A stretch of DNA of 37,610 bases, from positions 1 to 37,610 of the forward strand of contig JBHPCZ010000028.1 of assembly GCA_042573625.1 (NCBI GenBank), given 5' to 3'. The stretch is from JBHPCZ01 sp042573625. Lineage in GTDB: Bacteria; Desulfobacterota; Desulfobacteria; Desulfobacterales; UBA11574. Every line of letters begins with the position of its first letter. Position 1 is the stretch's first letter. A program made the position numbers and the translations under genes. The notes under the pieces are model-generated. The model saw only the letters and a program-made list of their open reading frames with translations, was not told where the DNA came from and ran no database searches. Shown in pieces: positions 31,052 to 37,610 of this stretch.

Positions 31052-31828
31052 TCAAAGATATCCTAACTTATGCAATAACAAGCACGCCTTTTCATTTTTC
31101 ATAAACTCTTCAATTCTTTTCGAATGTTCCGGCTCTTTCCAACGGCCAATAGAGTTTGTATGAGTTTTTGTTGCTCGGCCATGCCAAGCAGTATGGCTTT
31201 TTATTTTTCCTTTCTTTTCCCATTCCAAAATAACATCCTCGAATTCTTCATCCAAAAAATTTAGTACATTGGTAAGGGCATTCCTTTGTGCTTGTACGAG
31301 GTTCTCATATGAAATACGCATAACTTGTGGATGTTTCTCTGCGATCAATCCCATCGAAACATCATTTATCCAACGTTCGATGCTAACCCAATATTTACTT
31401 CTATTGTGAGGATGTAATGATGTAATAACATCCCTCCCGTCACGTACAATATGTAAAAATTTCCCTTTAGAACCTATAAAAGACAGTATTTCATCTATAT
31501 TAACAACGTTCTTAGGTGTTTTTTCACACCATCTGCAATTTCGTTTATTTATAGCCCATGGCCGAAGCTTTATTAAAAATTTAATAGGATTGATATAGGG
31601 GTACAGGCTCCAAGTTTCTTCATTTATCGTATAAATCCGACTATGTGCTGAAAGCATTCCCAAAAGTAGAGAAGTACCTGATCTTCCGCATCCTCCAATC
31701 ACTATACCTCCTCGAGGAAAGTGAAAATCCAAATACTTTTTTACAAGCCAGCGTTCTATGCTGAGCAAGGTCCTTGATTCTTTATGAAATTTTTTAAGAC
31801 TTTTATCAATGTCCATGAGAGTGGTCAC
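31052..31828 (-). CDS. Sulfotransferase family protein
   Basis: This 258-residue protein carries the 5'-phosphosulfate binding loop of PAPS-dependent sulfotransferases, VIGGCGRSGTSLLLGML (43-59). The 3'-phosphate binding region is FLHIVRDGRDVITSLHP (124-140), with the conserved R-D-G-R-D. The C-terminal part (WHGRATKTHTNSIGRWKEPE) resembles the usual K/R-x-x-x-x-G-x-W-K element, here S-I-G-R-W-K. It should transfer sulfate from PAPS to a hydroxyl of the glycan or its lipid carrier. The start may be GTG at 31828 or ATG at 31816; neither has a clear ribosome binding site. It lies one base before the GT2/methyltransferase fusion and 24 bases after the tandem GT2 gene. Confidence 0.9.
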   Translation of the reverse strand: MTTLMDIDKSLKKFHKESRTLLSIERWLVKKYLDFHFPRGGIVIGGCGRSGTSLLLGMLSAHSRIYTINEETWSLYPYINPIKFLIKLRPWAINKRNCRWCEKTPKNVVNIDEILSFIGSKGKFLHIVRDGRDVITSLHPHNRSKYWVSIERWINDVSMGLIAEKHPQVMRISYENLVQAQRNALTNVLNFLDEEFEDVILEWEKKGKIKSHTAWHGRATKTHTNSIGRWKEPEHSKRIEEFMKNEKACLLLHKLGYL

Positions 31829-31852
31829 TCGTGGTATATGTTAATTGAGAAC

Positions 31853-33877
31853 TTAAAAAAGTAATTTTTCTGGAATTATAATATTTATATTTTCGATTTG
31901 TTGATGCATCTCCTTTGTCCAACCCTTTTTCCATTTTGGTCCCATTATTAACTCATGTATTGGAATTTTTTGCTGAATCGCAATTTTAATTATTTGGATA
32001 CGTTCTTGTAGCGTAAGTTTGCGGATCGAAAACTTCTTGGGTAAGTAAGGATCACCCCCACGCCATGCATATCGCAATAAATTTGTGATTGCAGTTTTAC
32101 ATTCAGATCTATCCAGGTAAATGCCATCATTTGAGAGCCAGTTAATAATCCAATCATATCCATCAGCCCAGCCCAATCGCCATTTTTCTTGTCCCATATA
32201 AGTTGTCTGTGAATAATTGCGATAATGGACTAATCCTTTGTTAATTAATACGATGGGCGATACATTAGCAATTTTTAATTGTAAATGACGCTCACACGGT
32301 TCAAATTTTGACTCAAATCCACCTGACTGGATAAAGACATCTTTACGTATGATCAGAGCTGTCGGGCCTTCCAGGAATCTTGGGGTTCCAAAAAATTCCG
32401 ACCTCAATGCCAGTTCAGGGTCAAGACAAACACCGGCCCTGTAGGGACCACAATTGCCGGATATGCCTAGGCCGGCATCAGGATAGGATTCCATCAATGA
32501 TACCATCATTGCCAAACAATGCGGGTATAACAAATCGCCTGAATGCAAAAACTTAAGATATTTCCCTCTAGCTAATTCTACACTGTGGTTGTGATTTTCC
32601 CACTTGCCCAGGTTGTTTTCATTCCTGAAATAACGGACTCGGTTTCCGTCTGCATAATCTTGGCAAATTTTTGAAGTTTGGTCTTTGCTTGCATCATTCA
32701 CAATGATCAATTCCCAATCGTTAAATCTCTGTACCAAAACACTTTGGATTGCCTCTTTTATATAGTGTTCGGCATTAAATGCAGGAATTAGGACGCTGAC
32801 CAATGGTTTGTCAGTTAAATGTGAAAAGTTATCGGTTGATGGTAAATACTCATCGTTAGCATTCTGTTTTCCGTTCTTAGCTTTAAGCTCATCTGCGTTA
32901 TTTATCACTGAAGTATTATTGGAAGCGGAAAAAATCTTCTCACTTGGTTTTCCCGGGTAAACAGTCCAATCCGGAGGATAGGATGGCTCAATATCGAATT
33001 TGGCGATATTGGGGCGAGGTTCCAATAACCTCAGCCATGTTCGAATAGGCAGACCAGATGCTTCCCAGATATCGAAGGCACGTTGAATTCGAAAATGTTT
33101 TAAATGATGCAAACAAAGCTTAATAAAATTCTGTAACGCTTTCTTTTTAGCTTCCTTACGTTCAGAAGCAGGAAGAGGGTTATCAGGATCATTTAGCATT
33201 TTTGGATACCAGATAATGCGTTCTTTGATAGACAGGTCATTTGCACGGTCAACAACCGCAACTTGTTTTTCATGGTAGCGATACCACTTAAGTCCTTGAG
33301 GAAGAACAAGGACCGAAAACCTTTGAGCCACAAGGAGATTTATTTTTGAATCAGCGCTGACAATAGGCGGGTCAAAACCACCGACAGCGTTGAAGGCATT
33401 AGACTGAAAAATTGTTCCCGAAGGACCTTCAGACATAAATGACATTTGGCCAGCAACATATAACCTCCATGTTTCTATCGGTGAGAAGAGCTTCGGCGCA
33501 ACAAAGGGCCAGGAATCTTGTGAGATACCCAGGCCGGCTTCAGGAAAAGCTTCCATCAATGCCACCATGATCTCAAGGCAATGAGGATACATGATGTCAT
33601 CACCGTGCAGGAATTTTATATATTTACCCCTTGCCAAAGCAGCACCACGATTGTGCGTCGGAAACTGACCCTGGTTCTGCTCGTTTCTTACAGACTTAAT
33701 TTTCTTTCCATCTGTATATGAATCAACAATCTCAGGGGTTTTGTCACTGGAATGATCGTCTACAATGATCAATTCCCAATCAGCAAAAGATTGTGCCAGA
33801 ACGCTTTCAATGGCAGCGGCAATATATTCTTCATAATTGTAAACGGGTATGACAACACTGACGAGAGGTGAGGGCAT
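31853..33877 (-). CDS. Tandem (double) family 2 glycosyltransferase
   Basis: This 674-residue protein contains two homologous GT2 halves. The first opens PLVSVVIPVYNYEEYIAAAI (4-23) and has FLHGDDIMYPHC (89-100). The second opens PLVSVLIPAFNAEHYIKEAI (from about 357) and has FLHSGDLLYPHC (about 442-453). The halves match nearly word for word over RGKY(I/L)KFLH...MYPHC / LYPHC and AGLGIS, pointing to internal duplication. The metal-binding acidic pair is intact in the first half (GDD) but reads SGD in the second, so the halves may differ in activity. A linker (about 320-356) contains residues encoded by repeat-like DNA at 32821-32846. The order resembles two-domain polymerising transferases. 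ATG at 33877. Confidence 0.9.
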   Translation of the reverse strand: MPSPLVSVVIPVYNYEEYIAAAIESVLAQSFADWELIIVDDHSSDKTPEIVDSYTDGKKIKSVRNEQNQGQFPTHNRGAALARGKYIKFLHGDDIMYPHCLEIMVALMEAFPEAGLGISQDSWPFVAPKLFSPIETWRLYVAGQMSFMSEGPSGTIFQSNAFNAVGGFDPPIVSADSKINLLVAQRFSVLVLPQGLKWYRYHEKQVAVVDRANDLSIKERIIWYPKMLNDPDNPLPASERKEAKKKALQNFIKLCLHHLKHFRIQRAFDIWEASGLPIRTWLRLLEPRPNIAKFDIEPSYPPDWTVYPGKPSEKIFSASNNTSVINNADELKAKNGKQNANDEYLPSTDNFSHLTDKPLVSVLIPAFNAEHYIKEAIQSVLVQRFNDWELIIVNDASKDQTSKICQDYADGNRVRYFRNENNLGKWENHNHSVELARGKYLKFLHSGDLLYPHCLAMMVSLMESYPDAGLGISGNCGPYRAGVCLDPELALRSEFFGTPRFLEGPTALIIRKDVFIQSGGFESKFEPCERHLQLKIANVSPIVLINKGLVHYRNYSQTTYMGQEKWRLGWADGYDWIINWLSNDGIYLDRSECKTAITNLLRYAWRGGDPYLPKKFSIRKLTLQERIQIIKIAIQQKIPIHELIMGPKWKKGWTKEMHQQIENINIIIPEKLLF

Positions 33878-33899
33878 GATAGAATGATAGTGCTAAAAG

Positions 33900-35186
33900 T
33901 TAATGGTTATCAGATATTCGTAAATGAGAGAGTTTTTGTGTACTGAGAATTTCTTGGATAGCTTGATCTATCTTTTTGCCAATAACATTCCAGTCGTATT
34001 TTTCTTCAACCAGTTTGCGTCCAGAATTCCGGATTTTATTGAAAAGATGATTATCTGATAGAAGGCTATTAATCGCTTCCACAAAACCTGCCGGATCGTC
34101 GGCAATGAGGATGTGCTCGCCATTCTTTGCCTTAATTCCCTCTGCCCCTTTTGAGGTTGATACGGCGGGAGTCCCCTGGCTCATAGATTCGAGAATTTTG
34201 AGCCGGGTTCCACTGCCGATACGCAGTGGCACTAAAGAAATCGAAGCCTTTTGAAAATATGGTCTGACATCCGGAACACTTCCAACCAGATCTACATTTG
34301 GGGATTTTTTAAATTTAGAGATAAGTTGAGAGGGCATGCCGCCACCGACAATTAGTAGCTTGAGAGAGGGTAGGGTTTCAAGTAATCTCGGCCAGATATC
34401 ATCCATTAAAAATGATAAACCATCCTGGTTTGCCTTTGTTCCCATCCATCCGGAAAAAATCAAATAAGGTGGTTGCATTTTTTCCACATTTTTATCGAAT
34501 GAAAAGTGTTCAGTATCTACTCCATTTGGAATAGTAAATCCCTTGATTTTATTAATAGAATCAAGAACCTTTCTGTCGTTATCTGAACAAGCCCAGAAGT
34601 TATGTACATATTTATTAAGGTTGTGTTCTATCCATCGTGCTTTTGCAAACGATTTTAATCGATGAGATGTTTCTTCTTCTCTATTTGGGGCTGACTCTAT
34701 TTCCTGGGCCAGAAGTTGGTGGTCCACATTATGCGCATCCAAAATTCTAATCGTTTTAGGGCTTAATCGGCTAATTATTGGCGCTGCTGTCATACTGGAG
34801 AGATGTTCGAAGATTATAGCATCTATTTCATTATTTCGTAGTATTTGTTCAATAAGATGATGGCATCGCAAAAGAGTTGATTCAGCTGGCCCCCTCAGGC
34901 TGTGGCGCAACCAGCGATAATGAAGCATAGGTCCAATACGTTGAGGTAGTTTGTCGAAAAACGATGGCGGCGGCGGGTTGTCTATTGGACTGTAAATTTT
35001 AACATTGTCAGGCACCTTATAGCCTTCAGTTTCGGTGCGGAGTTCTTCTTCCTGCTGAAAAATGATTGCATGGACTTCATTATAACGAGCTATCTGGCAT
35101 AATAGATGAAAACAGCGTAAAGCACCTCCACCTTTAAGAGGCAGGAGCTTATAAGGGCATATTGTTAATACTTTTATTCTGCTCAT
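33900..35186 (-). CDS. GT-B glycosyltransferase (family 4, EPS type)
   Basis: This 428-residue protein starts KVLTICPYKLLPLKGGGALR (5-24), then IIFEHLSSMTAAPIISRLSP and ILDAHNVDHQLLAQEIESAP in the acceptor domain. The donor domain has YLIFSGWMGTKANQDGLSFL (about 243-262) and LVPLRIGSGTRLKILESMSQ (about 325-344) followed by GTPAVSTSKGAEGI. The GSGTRLKILE-(S/A)-M element is the mark of a subgroup common in exopolysaccharide loci, including those linked to exosortase systems. It is a paralogue of the gene at 36246. The last residues (RISDNH) are encoded by DNA resembling GTTATCAG-type repeat words. ATG at 35186. Confidence 0.9.
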   Translation of the reverse strand: MSRIKVLTICPYKLLPLKGGGALRCFHLLCQIARYNEVHAIIFQQEEELRTETEGYKVPDNVKIYSPIDNPPPPSFFDKLPQRIGPMLHYRWLRHSLRGPAESTLLRCHHLIEQILRNNEIDAIIFEHLSSMTAAPIISRLSPKTIRILDAHNVDHQLLAQEIESAPNREEETSHRLKSFAKARWIEHNLNKYVHNFWACSDNDRKVLDSINKIKGFTIPNGVDTEHFSFDKNVEKMQPPYLIFSGWMGTKANQDGLSFLMDDIWPRLLETLPSLKLLIVGGGMPSQLISKFKKSPNVDLVGSVPDVRPYFQKASISLVPLRIGSGTRLKILESMSQGTPAVSTSKGAEGIKAKNGEHILIADDPAGFVEAINSLLSDNHLFNKIRNSGRKLVEEKYDWNVIGKKIDQAIQEILSTQKLSHLRISDNH

Positions 35187-35224
35187 ATTTTTTATTTAAT
35201 TTAACATTAGCTTACTTATCTCTT

Positions 35225-36265
35225 TCAATTCAATAGTGTTTTTTGAATAATATACTCTAATTCCTGTGAGAAGTTGTTTATGTTGAAGGTATTTTCGCAT
35301 AACTCACGGCCCCGCGCTCCCATATCGTTTGCTTCGTTAGGATTATTCCACAGTCTTATAATTGCACGCCGCCATCCTTCCACATCTCCAGGTTCGACCC
35401 AGATTCCACATCCTTCAGCTTCTACATCTATATCCAGAAAAGGGTTTTTCGTAACGATGGCTGGACGACCAACAACCATGGCATCTAAGAGGCTTGTCAG
35501 TCCTAATAGAATGGGCATGTTTTGAAGAGGTATAGCAACTAAAAAAGCACGTTGATACCAGGTAAGCAATTCTTTATAACTTATTATATTCTTGTTACTC
35601 TGGCTAGCTGAAACCTTTACATTTGAGGGGACTTTCTTGGGAGGGTTGCTTTTCCCACAAAAGATTATGCTCGGAATATCAAGGCCTTTAAGAGCAGTAC
35701 ACAAGGTGTCATAGTCACGTCCGGTTTTGCCGGCAGATACAATATAGTTCCCAAGCGGTTTTGGTTTTCCATAAAATTTCAGGTCTGGTCCCCAGAGTAA
35801 ATGATGAATTTGATTCTTATTAATACAATAATCGTTGATTAAATGATCATGAACTTTGTTACTAAGACATATTATCTGGTCCGTCCCTTTCAGGCTCAAT
35901 CGGGTTAAGTGTTTTTTCCAGTATCTTTTGCTGCCGACTTTATGATGAATAACGGTTACGATGGGATTGGAGAATAATCCAAAGTTGCGAAGCCGGGCAA
36001 TGAGGCGGATAACATCAAAAGAACCTGAATATAAGACATCAAAGTCTCTATTTTTCACAATCTGGAATTGTTGATTAAGATCTCCCCAGGTTCCGGCTCG
36101 ATTGTGTTTAAAATTTGGATATTGATGAAAATCAGGCATTTGGACATTGTGTCCATTTTGAAGCATTTGATAAGCCCCCCACAAGTGATGAGAAGGGTGA
36201 ATTCCTTCCCGGACTTTTTTCAGGGCTGCTTTCATATCATAATTATTAACAAATCTGATTTTCAT
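35225..36265 (-). CDS. Glycosyltransferase (GT-B, family 4-like)
   Basis: This 346-residue GT-B-like enzyme is smaller than its neighbours. The N-terminal half has NYDMKAALKKVREGIHPSHH and FDVLYSGSFDVIRLIARL, and TDQIICLSNKVHDHLINDYC before the linker. The C-terminal half has GNYIVSAGKTGRDYDTLCTA (about 167-186), VSASQSNKNIISYKELLTWY and LGLTSLLDAMVVGRPAIVTK (about 254-273), where the D-A-M replaces the more usual E-A-M, then GCGIWVEPGDVEGWRRAIIR. It overlaps the upstream gene by 20 bases (36246-36265), so coupling is likely. The substrate is unknown. Confidence 0.85.
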   Translation of the reverse strand: MKIRFVNNYDMKAALKKVREGIHPSHHLWGAYQMLQNGHNVQMPDFHQYPNFKHNRAGTWGDLNQQFQIVKNRDFDVLYSGSFDVIRLIARLRNFGLFSNPIVTVIHHKVGSKRYWKKHLTRLSLKGTDQIICLSNKVHDHLINDYCINKNQIHHLLWGPDLKFYGKPKPLGNYIVSAGKTGRDYDTLCTALKGLDIPSIIFCGKSNPPKKVPSNVKVSASQSNKNIISYKELLTWYQRAFLVAIPLQNMPILLGLTSLLDAMVVGRPAIVTKNPFLDIDVEAEGCGIWVEPGDVEGWRRAIIRLWNNPNEANDMGARGRELCENTFNINNFSQELEYIIQKTLLN

Positions 36266-37610
36266 TAAGGCTCAGCCTTATAGTTAGAGTTTTTTTTATC
36301 TTTTCACTCAAATGCTCCCAGTCAAACTTCTCAAGAACCAGTTGACGTGCTTCATTCTCCATGGCTATGCGATGCTTATGATTTTGCAATAAATAGGTTA
36401 CTTTTTTTGCAAAGAGGTCTGGCGAGTCGGCTATTATAAAATGTTTTTCCGGTTTCGCATCAATTCCCTCGGCACCTAAACTTGTAGAAACAACTGCGCG
36501 TCCCATTGCCATAGCTTCTAATATTTTTATTCGGGTGCCGCTGCCGGCCCTTAAAGGCACAACCACTAAAGTAGCTTTATCAAAAAAAGGGCGCATATCC
36601 GGAACATCTGATGCTATATCAATGTGTGGATCTGTTTCTGGCAAATGACCGAAATAGGTTTGTGCCCCAGATCCAGCAATACAAAACCTGCAATTCGCAA
36701 TTTGGCTTCGAATTAACGGAAAAATTTCTTTTAAAAAGTACCAGACAGCATCTCGGTTGGGGGCATATCCAAATCCCCCTGTAAATAAAAGAAGAGGTTC
36801 ATTTTCTGTTTTACCTGAGTCCCTATTTCTTGAAAAGGAAACAGTATCTACTCCGTTGGGAATAACTTCAATATGTACATGAGGTGCAACATCTTGGATT
36901 AACTTTTTATCATTATCTGAACAACAAAAGATAAGGTTACATTTTGAAAAGCCATTTTTCTCCATTTTTTGGCAAGCTTCGGCCTGGATTTTGTACCAAT
37001 ACCTTGCCCTTTTGGTTCTGACAATACTCGACAATCTTTCGTGTAATGAATATTCTACATTGTGAGCGTTACACACAAGTGATGCATTTGGAAATAAATT
37101 TTGTAGGTGTTCTACATATGGAAAGAGGTAGCTGTGTTCTATCCAGATTACATCAATCCCTCTTTGTCCAGCCTGTTTTTTGATTTCAGGCAATATCGCG
37201 TTAAATTCATAATATCTTTCCATAGTGCGGGCCGGAGGAAGTCTGAAGACCTTTGTGCCAAGTGCAATTTCAGACTGAAGGATCAATGCATAAAACAGAT
37301 GCGCCAATTTTATAATGGAATTGTCATGGGATGGCTTTTCGGAACGACTAAGGCAATTGCTTGATCCAGCTTGGAGCAGACTTCTTCCCCCTTCGGCCCA
37401 AGGCGTCAGGATTCGTGCAAACGCGCGCGCAATATTTTCAATACGTGATGAGTTTGATTTTTTTGTTAAAGATCTCCGGAATCCGTTCGGAGGTTGTAGA
37501 ATTAAAGTACATTTATCTCGAAGATCGTCTGGAATCTTAAGGTGGCCTTCCTCAAGCAGAACAACCAAATGTAACTCCCCAAAGTCGCTGATAGCTTTTG
37601 CAAAAGGATA
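36246..37610 (-). CDS. GT-B glycosyltransferase (family 4), 5'-truncated by window
   Basis: The frame is open to the window edge: upstream of the first possible start (TTG 37568) it continues in frame as YPFAKAISDFGELH, a typical GT-B N-terminal segment, so the true start lies outside. Visible parts are IDVIWIEHSYLFPYVEHLQN and NASLVCNAHNVEYSLHERLS, then the donor domain LLLFTGGFGYAPNRDAVWYF and VVPLRAGSGTRIKILEAMAM with GRAVVSTSLGAEGI. It shares the GSGTR(I/L)KILE subgroup mark with the gene at 33900 and is its paralogue. It overlaps the next gene by 20 bases. Confidence 0.88.
   Translation of the reverse strand, partial: YPFAKAISDFGELHLVVLLEEGHLKIPDDLRDKCTLILQPPNGFRRSLTKKSNSSRIENIARAFARILTPWAEGGRSLLQAGSSNCLSRSEKPSHDNSIIKLAHLFYALILQSEIALGTKVFRLPPARTMERYYEFNAILPEIKKQAGQRGIDVIWIEHSYLFPYVEHLQNLFPNASLVCNAHNVEYSLHERLSSIVRTKRARYWYKIQAEACQKMEKNGFSKCNLIFCCSDNDKKLIQDVAPHVHIEVIPNGVDTVSFSRNRDSGKTENEPLLLFTGGFGYAPNRDAVWYFLKEIFPLIRSQIANCRFCIAGSGAQTYFGHLPETDPHIDIASDVPDMRPFFDKATLVVVPLRAGSGTRIKILEAMAMGRAVVSTSLGAEGIDAKPEKHFIIADSPDLFAKKVTYLLQNHKHRIAMENEARQLVLEKFDWEHLSEKIKKTLTIRLSLNENQIC

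Overview
The window is most of a very large surface-polysaccharide (capsule, O-antigen or exopolysaccharide) locus from a Gram-negative-type bacterium. By gene content and by its word-like intergenic repeats it resembles uncultured Desulfobacterota or Desulfobacterales genomes. That assignment is an inference: no rRNA or other marker gene is present. Apart from a small toxin-antitoxin pair on the + strand at the left edge and one + strand gene remnant, every gene reads on the - strand, so the transcript order runs from 37610 down to 1083.

Layout in transcript order. (1) 37610-23127 is a compact block: GT-B glycosyltransferases (the first is cut by the window edge), a protein with two tandem GT2 domains, a PAPS-type sulfotransferase, a GT2/zinc-ribbon/methyltransferase fusion, more GT2 and GT4 enzymes and three methyltransferases. 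A 170-bp MITE-like element with 19-bp perfect terminal inverted repeats lies inside it. (2) 22950-13287 holds a methyltransferase, six further transferase or methyltransferase genes, several overlapping by 4-11 bases, and a polytopic membrane protein that is probably a repeat-unit polymerase. (3) 13286-1083 is looser: a GT4, a WcaF-like acetyltransferase, a YdcF-like protein, a GT2, an uncharacterised nucleotidyltransferase-fold protein, a WecA/MraY-type initiating phosphoglycosyltransferase and an O-antigen-ligase-family protein. Together they could start a glycan on undecaprenyl phosphate, extend and decorate it (methyl, acetyl, sulfate), polymerise it and ligate it. No flippase, ABC exporter or outer-membrane export protein is visible.

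The most unusual content is between the genes. Roughly ten gaps are packed with degenerate words of about 7-8 bases (types GTGAAAAG, GGAGCAT, CTGTCCT, CCCTGAA, CTCTGCG, GTCTGTGTG). On the + strand each gap runs from purine-rich words on its left to pyrimidine-rich words on its right, so each behaves as a large imperfect palindrome. In four gaps the centre holds a tiny gene: an intact GxxExxY gene, a broken GxxExxY gene, an intact four-helix-bundle S23 gene, and an S23 gene split by a 277-bp element that encodes a GIY-YIG nuclease and has inverted ends. Embedded in the words is a hairpin family with conserved mouths (CYTGCCC / GGGGTC) and interchangeable inner stems. The words also reach into coding sequence: a perfect five-unit heptamer lies in frame inside the ligase gene, another tract lies in a GT4 gene, a repeat-like linker joins the tandem GT2 domains, and several genes end or begin in repeat DNA. 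I regard this set of palindromic word loci, with or without S23/GxxExxY/GIY-YIG cargo, as the best candidate for an undescribed system here.
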